Assembly (NCBI GenBank): GCA_022560615.1
Contig: JADFSR010000032.1
Location: 1-49,661, forward strand
Length of the DNA stretch: 49,661 nucleotides
Source of the DNA: Gemmatimonadota bacterium
GTDB taxonomy: Bacteria > Gemmatimonadota > Gemmatimonadetes > Longimicrobiales > Gaopeijiaceae
Direction of reading: 5' to 3'
Numbering within the stretch: the stretch's first letter is position 1; each line of letters starts with the position of its first letter. This document shows positions 7,858-16,282 of this stretch, in pieces. The notes beneath the pieces are model-generated. The model had not been told where the DNA came from. It saw nothing but the letters and a program-made list of their open reading frames with translations, and did not search any database. Position numbers and translations under genes: made by a program.

Positions 7858-9531
7858 GTGAACGCCTCAGACGCGAGCGAGTTACCGATGCATCACTCCC
7901 GCCCCCGCACCACCCAGGCCCACCGTGTCCGGCGCGTGCCGTTCGCCATCGCCACTGCGACGCTGCTCGCGACCGCGGGACTCGCGATGAGCCCGCCCGT
8001 GCACGACTCGTCGCTCGTCGCGCAGGACGCCCCGCGCTGGCCCGTGGACATCGACGTGGTCGCCAAGATCCGCGAGGAGGGCCTGCAGCGCTCGCAACTT
8101 CCGAATACGCTCTCCTACATGACGGACGTGCTCGGGGCGCGCCTCACCAACTCCGACGACATGGATCGGGCTCAGCGCTGGGTCATCGAGGAGATGAGGC
8201 GCATCGGCCTCACCAACATCGCTCGCGAGCCCTTCATGGACTACGGGGTGAGTTGGGACAACGAGTACGTCTCGCTGCACATGCTGGCACCCGACTACTC
8301 CCCGCTCGTCGCGTACCCGATCGCTCACACCCCCGGCACCGACGGCAAGCAGCGCTTGAGCGTGGTCATAGGGAACGTGCGCACGCGTCATGACTTGGAG
8401 CGGTATCGCGGTCGGCTGCGGGGCATGGCCGTCATGTCGTCGCCCCCACCGACGATCGACCTGACGCGCTTCGCCACGGGCACGCCCCGGCGGACCGACG
8501 AGGAGATGCGTGCCCTCGCAGAGGACGTCATCGTGCCGCCTTCAGGACCCGACCCGTATTTCTCTCGCCTGTATCCGCCCACGCCGGTCAACCCGGAGAT
8601 TCTGACCGCCGCGGAGAGGTTGGAGTTCTACGTATCCGAGGGGGCGGCCGTCGTCCTCGAATCGAATAGCGGCTGGCCCGGTGCCGTCCGCGGCTTCGCA
8701 CGCCCGGGCGCCAAGATCGATCGCTGGGCGCGCGATGAGACGCTGGCCTCGGTGCCGATCATCGCCATCACGCCCGAGCACTACAACCGCATGTACCGAG
8801 TGCTGGCCCGCGACATCCCGGTCGAGATCGAAGTCGAGGTCCGGAATCGCCACGGCGCCGACGTGAGCCAGGCGAACAACGTCATCGGGGAGATCCCAGG
8901 GAGCGATCGGGCCGACGAGGTCGTCATGCTCGGCGCGCACTTCGATACCTGGCACGCCAGTCCCAACGCTTCCGACAACACGTCCGGCGTTGCCGTGATG
9001 CTCGAAGCGATGCGGATTCTGACCGCGATCGGCGCCGAGCCGCGACGCACCATCCGGATCGCGCTCTGGTCCGGAGAGGAGCAGGGCCTCTGGGGATCGC
9101 GCGCCTACGTCCGCGACCACTTCGGCGATCCGAGCGATCCGGCCGTCGGGAAGAAGGACGCGTACGACAAGTTCTCCGTGTACTTCAACCAGGACTATGG
9201 ACCGGGTCAGTACCGTGGAATCTGGCTGCAGGGCAACGAGCATGTGCGCGCCCCGTTTACAGCGTGGATGGAGCCGCTGCGTGACATGGGGATGACGACG
9301 ATCTCCCCTCAGGGCGTGGGGAGTACGGATCACGTGCCCTTCGACGATGTCGGACTGCCCGCGTTTCAGTTCCTCCAGGCGCGCGTCGGCGGGACCGGTG
9401 GTCACACGAACCTCGATTTCTTCGACACGATTCCGCTCGACGACCTGAAGAAGAACGCTGTGATCATGGCGGTGTTCGTCTACCACGCCGCGATCGCGGA
9501 GCACGTGATGCCGCGTGCGGGGAACCGCTAG
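7858..9531 (+). CDS. exported M28-family zinc peptidase
   Basis: 557 residues from the GTG at 7858, chosen for a GGAGG seven bases upstream; an ATG at 7888 is the alternative. A signal-peptide-like segment follows (FAIATATLLATAGLAM). The C-terminal half carries all M28 ligands and catalytic residues in order: GAHFDTW, NASDNTSG, WSGEEQG, NQDYGPG and STDHVPFDD. Between about residues 130 and 300 lies a protease-associated-type insertion. Family members are aminopeptidases or glutamate carboxypeptidase II-like enzymes acting on peptides outside the cytoplasm. The stop overlaps by four bases the stop of the convergent FitB-like toxin gene, so no terminator separates them. Confidence 0.88.
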   Translation: MNASDASELPMHHSRPRTTQAHRVRRVPFAIATATLLATAGLAMSPPVHDSSLVAQDAPRWPVDIDVVAKIREEGLQRSQLPNTLSYMTDVLGARLTNSDDMDRAQRWVIEEMRRIGLTNIAREPFMDYGVSWDNEYVSLHMLAPDYSPLVAYPIAHTPGTDGKQRLSVVIGNVRTRHDLERYRGRLRGMAVMSSPPPTIDLTRFATGTPRRTDEEMRALAEDVIVPPSGPDPYFSRLYPPTPVNPEILTAAERLEFYVSEGAAVVLESNSGWPGAVRGFARPGAKIDRWARDETLASVPIIAITPEHYNRMYRVLARDIPVEIEVEVRNRHGADVSQANNVIGEIPGSDRADEVVMLGAHFDTWHASPNASDNTSGVAVMLEAMRILTAIGAEPRRTIRIALWSGEEQGLWGSRAYVRDHFGDPSDPAVGKKDAYDKFSVYFNQDYGPGQYRGIWLQGNEHVRAPFTAWMEPLRDMGMTTISPQGVGSTDHVPFDDVGLPAFQFLQARVGGTGGHTNLDFFDTIPLDDLKKNAVIMAVFVYHAAIAEHVMPRAGNR

Positions 9532-9917
9532 AGCGGCCGGGCCACGTCTGAAGCGGCTGCCAGGATCCGCTGATCCGCCGAAACGAGCTCGCACTCCAGC
9601 TCCCGAGCCAATACCACGAACTCGGCGTCGTAGGCGCTGAGACCGAGGGATGCCGCGACAGCCAGGACTTCGGAGCCGTCCACTGCTCCGATCCGGTCAG
9701 CGAGGATCGCCAGGGCGTCATCGTGCATGGCCTTCGCATCTGAGAGTTCCACCCATTCGCGCCGGACGAATCCCGTCAGAACGTTCCGCAATTCACTGAG
9801 CAAGATCGATGGAGCGGCCCAGTCCGACTCGGTTCGGAGTAGCGCGGCGGCCCGATCACCGTGGTCCTCAGAGCCCGTGACGACGTACACCATCACGTTG
9901 GTGTCTACGACGATCAC
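9528..9917 (-). CDS. FitB/VapC-type PIN-domain toxin
   Basis: 129 residues from the GTG at 9917, which overlaps the antitoxin stop (GTGA). The PIN acidic residues are all present: MIVVDTNVMVY (first Asp), LSELRNVL (Glu), and SAYDAEFVVLA with the following C-terminal acidic position. The length is standard. PIN toxins cut structured RNA such as tRNA, with magnesium held by these acids. It is intact, unlike the VapC remnant 1.7 kb away. Confidence 0.88.
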   Translation of the reverse strand: MIVVDTNVMVYVVTGSEDHGDRAAALLRTESDWAAPSILLSELRNVLTGFVRREWVELSDAKAMHDDALAILADRIGAVDGSEVLAVAASLGLSAYDAEFVVLARELECELVSADQRILAAASDVARPL

Positions 9918-10156
9918 GCGCGACCCGTGTCCTTCAGATCGCTGAGTAGCCGGTCGTCGAAACGCGGCATGCGAAGTCGAGCGGTGCGTGCCGCGACTCG
10001 GGCCAAAATCACTTCTGCGTCGGTGGCGGAAGAGCGAAGGGAGGCTTCGAGACGAGTAAGAATCTCACCGTTGAGACTGCGATGGTTACGCTTCGCGGCC
10101 TCTTTCAGCGTCTGATACATACCTTCGGGGACTCCTCGCAGCGCCAGGTTCGCCAT
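9914..10156 (-). CDS. FitA-like ribbon-helix-helix antitoxin
   Basis: 80 residues from the ATG at 10156, with GAGG six to seven bases upstream. The N-terminus MANLALRGVPEGMYQTLKEA followed by NHRSLNGEILTRLEASL is the FitA/Arc-type ribbon-helix-helix DNA-binding domain. The rest is a helical and then extended tail ending near FDDRLLSDLKD, typical of the segment that blocks the PIN active site. It is the first gene of a two-gene operon with the PIN toxin. An AT-rich region with repeated ATGATA directly upstream is the probable operator. Confidence 0.87.
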   Translation of the reverse strand: MANLALRGVPEGMYQTLKEAAKRNHRSLNGEILTRLEASLRSSATDAEVILARVAARTARLRMPRFDDRLLSDLKDTGRA

Positions 10157-10170
10157 TCTCGACCTCAATA

Positions 10171-10200
10171 TGCTATCGTTATGATAGTAATATGATACAC
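10171..10200 (-). promoter_or_regulatory. AT-rich promoter/operator of fitAB-like operon
   Basis: This 30-base stretch is strikingly AT-rich for the region and contains ATGATA at 10181 and 10192 plus the related CTATCG at 10173. It lies just upstream of the antitoxin start. Repeated half-sites like these are typical of ribbon-helix-helix autoregulation. Confidence 0.4.
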
Positions 10201-10312
10201 ATGAAGGCCGTCCAGATGAAGATCTCCGGGATGAAAGATCTCCGAGATATGGGGCTCCTACATGCTCGTATAGGGCCAACCCTTTCTTTCGGCTCGCCCG
10301 CCGTCGGCCTGC

Positions 10313-11323
10313 CTACTCGACTGAATGCCGCAACGCCGGAAACACCTTCGAGACCTTCCCCAGCACGTAGTCCCCGTACGTGCCCTCGAAATCGTGCACG
10401 CTTGCGTGGTCCCAGCGTTTGTCCGCGTCGTTTGCCGGAAGCGTTACGCCGCTCAAGTCGATCGGTCTCACGTGCGCATCGAATCCAGGGTCGAAGAAGA
10501 ACGGAAACGACAGGCGCCCTCGCCCGGAGACGTTCAGCACGCGGTGAGGCGTGGAGCGATAGAGCCCGCGGGTCAGGCGGTCGAGCATGTCCCCGATGTT
10601 GCATACGAAGGAGTTCGCTACGGGTCGTGCGTCGATCCAACGGGACTCGGTTCTTACCTGGAGACCGCCCACGTCGTCTTGCCTGAGGATCGTGAGCACG
10701 CCGTAGTCGGTGTGCTCGCCCACGCCCCACTGCTGCTCGCGAGCCGGTACGGGTGGGGCGGGGGGGTAGTGGAAGATCCGGAACAGCGTGAGCGGATCAG
10801 CCATGTACCCGGCGCGGAAGTAGTCGGGCTCCAGAGCGAGGCTCATGGCGATGCCCCGCATGAGTGCATGACCCAGGTCGGTCAGCGCCGCCATGTACTC
10901 CAGGATCGTGTCCCTGAAGCCGGGGAGTCCCGACGGGAACAGATTCGCTCCGTGGAGCGGAACGCCGGCCCGCACTCGCCGATCGTCGTCACCGAGCTCG
11001 GCGCCGAAGTAGAGCCCCTCCTTGAGGTCCGGCCTGCCCGACGTGAGCTCGCCGCCCACGGGGAAGTATCCGCGCCATGCATTGCCCGCGAGCTCCATCC
11101 GGATTTCGAGCTTCGTCTCGGGATCTTGCGCGAAAAAGCTGTGGGCGAGCTCGTCCAGCCGGCGCTGAAGGTCCTCGCTCACACCGTGCCCCACGACGTA
11201 GAAGAAGCCCTCGAGCCGGCACGCCTCGCCCATGGCGGAGCTCACGGCTCCCTCGTCGCCCACGCCGGTGACCAGTGGCGCGACGTCGATGATGGGGACC
11301 TGGAACGAGCTACGGTACTTCAT
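10313..11323 (-). CDS. isopenicillin-N-synthase-like 2-oxoglutarate/Fe(II) oxygenase
   Basis: 336 residues from the ATG at 11323, where the family opening FQVPIIDVAPL follows directly; a longer frame to 11443 adds only Arg/Pro-rich residues. The N-terminal DIOX_N part includes GFFYVVGHGV and the C-terminal jelly roll has the iron ligands H-T-D (VGEHTDYGVLTILRQDD) and STPHRVL. The RLSFPFFFDP segment supplies the Arg-x-Ser that binds 2-oxoglutarate. Family members hydroxylate or oxidise small organic molecules in the cytoplasm; the substrate is unknown. It has no signal peptide, unusual among its neighbours, and stands alone. Confidence 0.9.
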   Translation of the reverse strand: MKYRSSFQVPIIDVAPLVTGVGDEGAVSSAMGEACRLEGFFYVVGHGVSEDLQRRLDELAHSFFAQDPETKLEIRMELAGNAWRGYFPVGGELTSGRPDLKEGLYFGAELGDDDRRVRAGVPLHGANLFPSGLPGFRDTILEYMAALTDLGHALMRGIAMSLALEPDYFRAGYMADPLTLFRIFHYPPAPPVPAREQQWGVGEHTDYGVLTILRQDDVGGLQVRTESRWIDARPVANSFVCNIGDMLDRLTRGLYRSTPHRVLNVSGRGRLSFPFFFDPGFDAHVRPIDLSGVTLPANDADKRWDHASVHDFEGTYGDYVLGKVSKVFPALRHSVE

Positions 11324-11467
11324 CCTGCACGGTAGAGCGGGCTTGGGGGCGAGAGCAAGGCGCTCGCGACTGACGGTCCACCGGCGCCCGCTTCCTTGTC
11401 TGCCCGGCCCGCGCATCGGATGTTGGCTTCGGTGTGAAAACATCGGTTTGAAACCAACAGGGCCGAC

Positions 11468-11697
11468 ATGAAGAAGAGGAAGCTGACGCTGGCGATGATA
11501 ACGTCGCTGGTCGTGGCACTGAGCTTGGCTGGACGATCCCCGACGACCCGGTCGCCGTGTACGAGTCGGGCCGCCAGCACGACATGCCGCTCGTCGTCGG
11601 CATGAACGGCGACGAGGGCTCGATGTTCACGCGCCGGATGGGGATCGAAGATGTCGCCAGCTTCGAGGCACATATACGCAGCGTGTATCGTTCATGA
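11468..11697 (+). pseudogene. type B carboxylesterase remnant
   Basis: The ATG at 11468 starts a signal-peptide-like stretch (MKKRKLTLAMITSLVVALSLAG). From 11527, in a different frame, comes WTIPDDPVAVYESGRQHDMP followed by LVVGMNGDEGSMF. That is the C-terminal third of carboxylesterase/para-nitrobenzyl esterase proteins around the catalytic Glu region. The catalytic Ser and His regions are absent. A 59-base offset between the two parts shows both deletion and frameshift. The stop overlaps the next start (ATGA). Confidence 0.6.
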
Positions 11698-12044
11698 ACC
11701 GACGCGACTTTTTATCGCTCAAGACCGATCGCGGAAAGGAGATCCTCCACCTCTCCTGCGAGCGGCTCTACATGTGCTGCCTCAACACCGGGTTGACCGG
11801 CGCTGAGCAAGACGAGCGCTTCGACCCCGTGGCCGATGGCGAGCCGCCGGCAGCGCTCGATGAGCGCACGACGCGGCAACTGTTCCACAATCTTGACCGG
11901 GTCCTCCGGGACGTGGATGTCCTGCGCGTCCTGGACCGCGAGTGGCTGTCCAACGAGGAGTTCAGCCTCGAGTTCGAGGCTCTTCTGACGTCCTTCCGGG
12001 CGCGCGGTGGGCGAGTGGAATTCGCCGACGCGTTTGCGCACTGA
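11694..12044 (+). CDS. conserved hypothetical protein, 116 aa
   Basis: A soluble, acidic 116-residue protein beginning MNRRDFLSLKTDRGKEIL, with LSCERLYM, a linker rich in Pro/Ala/Asp, then LFHNLDRVLRDVDVLRVLD, EWLSNEEFSLEFEALLTSF and RARGGRVEF. The double arginine near the start recalls a Tat signal but no hydrophobic core follows, so it is not one. I do not recognise a functional family. The alternating strand and helix pattern suggests a small alpha/beta domain. It overlaps the decayed esterase by four bases and may have been the downstream gene of that operon. Confidence 0.65.
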   Translation: MNRRDFLSLKTDRGKEILHLSCERLYMCCLNTGLTGAEQDERFDPVADGEPPAALDERTTRQLFHNLDRVLRDVDVLRVLDREWLSNEEFSLEFEALLTSFRARGGRVEFADAFAH

Positions 12045-12100
12045 CGCGCCCCGCATTAGGCGTTACCCACACGAGCCACCGAATCAACAGGGAGATCGAC

Positions 12101-12904
12101 ATGCGACCCTCCGCCGCCAGAGTGATCCTAGCACTTGCCGCCACCGCGTTCCTCGCCGGGGCTGCGAGCGCACAGGTCACGACTCGCCTCTACGACCACG
12201 TCCACATGTCGGTCCCGGACCCGCAGGTTGCGGCCCAATGGTACCATGACCACATCGGCGGCGAGTGGGTCGACGGAAGGACCGATCGGCTGCTGTTCGG
12301 CACGACCCGGATCATGTTCCTCCCGAACCGAGGCGATCCCAGAAAGCCGAGCGCCGGCGGGGCGATCGACCACCTCGGGTTCTCGTTCCCGGATCTGGCC
12401 GCCAAGGTCGACGAGGCGGAGGCCGCGGGCGCGACCGTCACGACGCCCGTTCGTGACGTGCCCAATCTCTTCAAGCTGGCTTTCATCGTCGATCCGTGGG
12501 GCACTCGACTCGAGTTCATCGAGGACGCGCAACACCTCGGGTTCCATCACATCCATCTACGGGCGCCAGACCCGAAGGAGACACTCCAGTGGTACGAGGA
12601 CACCTTCGGCGGAGTGCGCATGAACCTGAGGGGACGTCTGGACGGCATCCTGTACCCGGGCAACGTCTGGATACTCGTCCAGCAAGGAGAGACCTTCCCG
12701 AGCAGTGAAGGCACGATCGACCACATCGGTTGGCGTGCACCCGACGCGGCCCCCACGCTCGCCGATCTGACAGCCAGAGGCATCGAGATCACGTCAGCCC
12801 CGCGAGAGATGACGCTCCCGAGCGGGATGATCGAGTTCTTCTACGTCGCCGGGCCACACGGCGCGAGGGTCGAGCTCGTCGACCGGGCACCCGACATGAG
12901 ATGA
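12101..12904 (+). CDS. exported two-domain VOC (glyoxalase-like) protein
   Basis: 267 residues from the ATG at 12101, with GGGAG eight bases upstream. A Sec signal peptide (VILALAATAFLAGAASAQ) is followed by two VOC beta-alpha-beta-beta-beta modules. The first starts YDHVHMSVPDPQVAAQWYHD and ends with WGTRLEF; the second starts FHHIHLRAPDPKETLQWYED and ends ARVEL. His residues at each module start and Glu at each end match the metal-binding positions of glyoxalase and extradiol dioxygenase relatives. It may bind a metal and an aromatic or glyoxal-like ligand outside the cytoplasm. It is first in a three-gene run with the NHL lyase-like gene and a second VOC gene. Confidence 0.85.
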   Translation: MRPSAARVILALAATAFLAGAASAQVTTRLYDHVHMSVPDPQVAAQWYHDHIGGEWVDGRTDRLLFGTTRIMFLPNRGDPRKPSAGGAIDHLGFSFPDLAAKVDEAEAAGATVTTPVRDVPNLFKLAFIVDPWGTRLEFIEDAQHLGFHHIHLRAPDPKETLQWYEDTFGGVRMNLRGRLDGILYPGNVWILVQQGETFPSSEGTIDHIGWRAPDAAPTLADLTARGIEITSAPREMTLPSGMIEFFYVAGPHGARVELVDRAPDMR

Positions 12905-12945
12905 GCCGACATTGGCTTCCCACTTGCGGTATAGGAGGAGCAGTG

Positions 12946-13884
12946 ATGTCGCACGCGAGCCGAGTTCTGATTTGTGTCGCAGCGGTCGCGCTTGGGGCGG
13001 CGAGCGCAGACGCCCAAGAGGTGTCCTACCGCCTCGTCGACGGCTGGGCGCAGTTACCGGACGGCGTGGAAGCGTGGGGACAGACCATCGGGGTCGAGAT
13101 CGGCGCCGACGGGAATCTGTGGGTCTTCCAACGATGTTTCGCGAACAACTGCGTGGACGGCCGCGAAGACGTCACGCCCATGCTCAGGTACGAGCCATCG
13201 GGCAGGCTCGTGGACAGCTGGGGTGCGGGCATGTTCGTGTGGCCGCACGGTTCTACCCTCGACGCGGACGGGAATCTCTGGACGACCGACGCGCAGGGAC
13301 GGGATGGCATGGGCCACCAGGTCTTCAAGTTCAGTCCGGACGGCACGGTACTGATGACGCTCGGCACCGCGGGTGTGGCCGGCGACGGGCCGAGCACGTT
13401 CAACGGTCCGGCTGACGTCGCGATCGCGCCGAACGGCGACATTTTCGTGGCCGACGGCCACGGCAACAACCGGGTCGTGAAGTTTTCGAGCGATGGGGAA
13501 TTCCTCATGGCCTGGGGCTCGGAAGGCACCGGCCCGGGCGAGTTCGACGAGCCACACACCCTCGCCTTCGACTCCAGAGGGAGGCTGTTCGTCGGCGACC
13601 GCGTGAATCAGCGGATTCAGGTCTTCGACCAGCAGGGAAACTTCCTGGATGAGTGGCCGGACATCATGGCGAGCGGAATTCACATTACCGCGGACGACGT
13701 CATCTATGTGGCCGACTACCAGCTGAGAGAGGGCATCGTGATCGCGAACGCCACCGACTTCTCGGAGATCGGTTTCATTTCTGAAGCGCTGGCCGAAGGC
13801 GTGACCGTGGACGCTGCGGGCAACGTGTATGCCGGAGAAGTCTCGTCCCGCAATCTGAAGAAGTTCGTCCGAAACGGGCGGTGA
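12946..13884 (+). CDS. exported NHL-repeat, amidating-lyase-like protein
   Basis: 312 residues from the ATG at 12946, with AGGAGGAG six to thirteen bases upstream. A signal peptide ends near ASADAQ. The mature protein is a beta-propeller of NHL repeats with the recurring pattern DGNLWV/GNGDIFVADGHGNNRVVKF and RLFVGDRVNQRIQVFDQQG. The order of the first blades (W-x-Q-T-I-G-V-E, W-P-H-G-S) resembles the peptidyl-alpha-hydroxyglycine alpha-amidating lyase group, which in bacteria usually has unknown substrates. It lies between two VOC genes and overlaps the next one by four bases, so coexpression is likely. Confidence 0.8.
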   Translation: MSHASRVLICVAAVALGAASADAQEVSYRLVDGWAQLPDGVEAWGQTIGVEIGADGNLWVFQRCFANNCVDGREDVTPMLRYEPSGRLVDSWGAGMFVWPHGSTLDADGNLWTTDAQGRDGMGHQVFKFSPDGTVLMTLGTAGVAGDGPSTFNGPADVAIAPNGDIFVADGHGNNRVVKFSSDGEFLMAWGSEGTGPGEFDEPHTLAFDSRGRLFVGDRVNQRIQVFDQQGNFLDEWPDIMASGIHITADDVIYVADYQLREGIVIANATDFSEIGFISEALAEGVTVDAAGNVYAGEVSSRNLKKFVRNGR

Positions 13885-14912
13885 GCGCCGCCAGCCGAGA
13901 CGGTGTCATGACGCGCAGAGCGCTGTTGCTTTCGCTGCCGGCGTTTGCCCTTTCCCGCCGCTTGCTCGCGCTGGAACAGGCCGCTCCGCTCCGCGTCCGA
14001 GGGCTGCACCAGGTGACGCTCGCCGTATCGGATCTGGAGCGCTCGTTGGAGTTCTACCAGGGGCTCTTCGGCATGCCAGTCCAAGCGCGTCGGGCGGGCA
14101 CGATCGTCCTCCGCATCGGCGACGGACCGCGCTTCCTCGCGCTCACCGACGCGGGCGACAGTCCGCCGCGCATCGATCACTTCGGCATGGCGGTCGAGGA
14201 CTTCGACGTCGATCGCGTCGTGCGTATCCTGGGCGGCCACGGGGTCACCGCGGCGAGTGGAGGCCAAGGGCTGAGAAGTGGCCTGAGCGGGGGCGCGATG
14301 AGCGTGCGCGTCACCTCGAGAGGAAACACGCGCGAAGTCCACCTGGGCGATCCCGACGGTCTCGTCATTCAGCTGCAGGATCCGAGGTATTGCGCCGGTG
14401 GCGGTCCGCTCGGCGATGTGTGCATGGACGCTGAGCCCGCGCCGGGGCCCGCGCCGGGGCGGGGATCGCTCACGCCCGTCGGACTGAGCCACTTCACGAT
14501 CAACGTTACCGATCCACGTCGCACGAACGCGTTTTATCAGCAGACGTTCGGCCTGGACACCCAGACCATGCAGGCCGCCACGCCTGCGCTCGGCGTAGGG
14601 CCAGGCGAGCACTTCCTGATGTTCATTGGGGTCGGCGGTGGCGGTGGCGCTGCCCGCATCAACCATGTCTGCCTCACGGTGGAGGACTTCGACGTGGAGC
14701 GCGTTCAGAGCGTGCTGGAGGAGCACGGCGTCACTCCGAGAGACGGCGGACCCGGACCACTGCGGCACTGGATATCCCTGCGCATGCCAAATCGCGGTGG
14801 CGCGCCGGAAGGCACGCCGGAGCTCTACTTCAGCGACCCCGACGGCCTATCTATCCAGCTGCAGGACCCGACGTACTGCGGTGGCGGCGGGTACCTGGGC
14901 GACGTGTGCTAG
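13881..14912 (+). CDS. exported two-domain VOC protein with Tat-like signal
   Basis: 343 residues from the GTG at 13881 overlapping the previous stop; the ATG at 13908 is the alternative. MTRRALLLSLPAFALSRRL resembles a Tat signal. Two VOC modules follow: LHQVTLAVSDLERSLEFYQG with RIDHFGMAVEDFDVDR, and LSHFTINVTDPRRTNAFYQQ with RINHVCLTVEDFDVER. Each ends DPDGL-x-IQLQDP followed by a YC-x-GGG-x-LGDVC tail. The duplicated cysteine-bearing tails suggest internal disulfides or a metal site. A Pro/Gly/Ala linker joins the halves at about residue 190. The Tat route would fit export of a folded, metal-loaded protein. It ends two bases before the convergent FG-GAP gene. Confidence 0.82.
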   Translation: MSAASRDGVMTRRALLLSLPAFALSRRLLALEQAAPLRVRGLHQVTLAVSDLERSLEFYQGLFGMPVQARRAGTIVLRIGDGPRFLALTDAGDSPPRIDHFGMAVEDFDVDRVVRILGGHGVTAASGGQGLRSGLSGGAMSVRVTSRGNTREVHLGDPDGLVIQLQDPRYCAGGGPLGDVCMDAEPAPGPAPGRGSLTPVGLSHFTINVTDPRRTNAFYQQTFGLDTQTMQAATPALGVGPGEHFLMFIGVGGGGGAARINHVCLTVEDFDVERVQSVLEEHGVTPRDGGPGPLRHWISLRMPNRGGAPEGTPELYFSDPDGLSIQLQDPTYCGGGGYLGDVC

Positions 14913-14913
14913 C

Positions 14914-16122
14914 CTACATGCCTAGGTTCTCATACCACCTGATCATGCCGCCCCTGCCGGTGCAGATGATGTCGGGCCGACCGTCCTGATTCATGTCCCC
15001 GCCCACGCAGCCGTTCATGGCGAACTCGCTCTCGATGCGCACGTAGGTCCATTCACCCGTCGCGGGATCTTCCGGCGAGAAGAACACGTGCACGCCCGGC
15101 GTGGCATTGGGGTTGTTCTCAGTCACGCGACTGTTGTCGTTGGCCACGATGTCCGCCCGGCCGTCGCCATTGAGGTCGAGCACGGCGATCTCGTGTCCGC
15201 TGGTGACCTTGTCGAAGATGACGCGGCGCTGCCACGCGCCACCGGACTCGGTATAGACGACCACTTCGTTCCCGTGCCAAGGCTCCACGGAGGCCACGAT
15301 ACGCCTACCGTTGCTCATGCCAACGCCGACGTCACTCGCGCCGAGTCTGGGGGCCGCGTCGACGTGGCCGTTCGAGATGACCTCCTTCTCGAACGTCATC
15401 GCGGCGCCCATACCGGAGGCGCGATAGAGCGTGATGCCCTCGAAGCTCGCGACGAGGATTTGGTCGCGGCTTCCCGCATCCCACCGGACGGTGCGCACGC
15501 GGTGGATGATCCCGGGAATGTCGGTGGCGATAGTGCCGCGATGCCAACCGTCCTGCCCGTACCAGAAGACCGATGCCTGGTCCTGGTCATAGGTGGGCGC
15601 GAGGCTGCCGTGCCCGAGGAGCGCGGCATTGACTAGCTCCAGCTTACCATCGCCGTCGAGGTCGGCCCACGTCACGTGGTGTGAGGTGGCCCACCGGTCG
15701 ATCGGCTCAGCCTTCCATGCCATCCCCGGATCGCCCTGGCTTCTCGCGATCCAGTTGATTCCCTCGCTGTTCGCTGGCACCATGGCGAACGAGCTCTGGA
15801 ACGCCACTTCGGGGATGCCGTCGCCGTCGATGTCGGCGATCGCCAGGTTCACGATGGAGCGCGTGTCGGCAACGATCACATGACGCTCCCAGGTGGGATT
15901 CTCGAGCCACGCGACTTCGGGCACGCCCAACGAGTTGGCCATCACGTCGAGCCGACCGTCGTTGTTGAAGTCGGCCACCGCGACGGCGTAGCCGCCCCGG
16001 ATCTCGGCGATATCATGCGCCCGGAATCGAACCGGGGCGGTGGAGGGTGACTGTGCTGATACGGCGGGCACGCCGATGGCCAGGGCCGCGGCTGTCATGA
16101 GAGTAAGGCTCTTCAGAAGCAT
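14914..16122 (-). CDS. exported FG-GAP repeat protein
   Basis: 402 residues from the ATG at 16122, with GGAGG ten bases upstream; upstream residues to 16236 are out of character. Signal peptide LMTAAALAIGVPAVSAQ. FG-GAP/VCBS calcium motifs recur: DFNNDGRLD, DIDGDGIPE, DLDGDGKLE, DLNGDGRAD and DMNQDGRPD. It should fold as a calcium-stabilised propeller in the periplasm or outside the cell. No lipobox or anchor was seen, unlike the FG-GAP lipoprotein at 995. Confidence 0.85.
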   Translation of the reverse strand: MLLKSLTLMTAAALAIGVPAVSAQSPSTAPVRFRAHDIAEIRGGYAVAVADFNNDGRLDVMANSLGVPEVAWLENPTWERHVIVADTRSIVNLAIADIDGDGIPEVAFQSSFAMVPANSEGINWIARSQGDPGMAWKAEPIDRWATSHHVTWADLDGDGKLELVNAALLGHGSLAPTYDQDQASVFWYGQDGWHRGTIATDIPGIIHRVRTVRWDAGSRDQILVASFEGITLYRASGMGAAMTFEKEVISNGHVDAAPRLGASDVGVGMSNGRRIVASVEPWHGNEVVVYTESGGAWQRRVIFDKVTSGHEIAVLDLNGDGRADIVANDNSRVTENNPNATPGVHVFFSPEDPATGEWTYVRIESEFAMNGCVGGDMNQDGRPDIICTGRGGMIRWYENLGM

Positions 16123-16282
16123 GGGAGGGCACCTCCGTGGGCTTGCGCCGTCGTATCCACCGACTGGCTCCCTCACATCAGAAGTGTCTCGCGCGGCGTG
16201 GGCAAGGGGCGTGCTCTGCGAAGACCTCATCTGCACGGATTCCTGGGCATCTTGAGTCCGCTCGGCCGCTGCGCCGTCCCGC

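Noticed and set aside
11694-11720. RR near the start of the 116-aa protein as a Tat signal
   Set aside because: No hydrophobic core follows the arginines; the next residues are charged.
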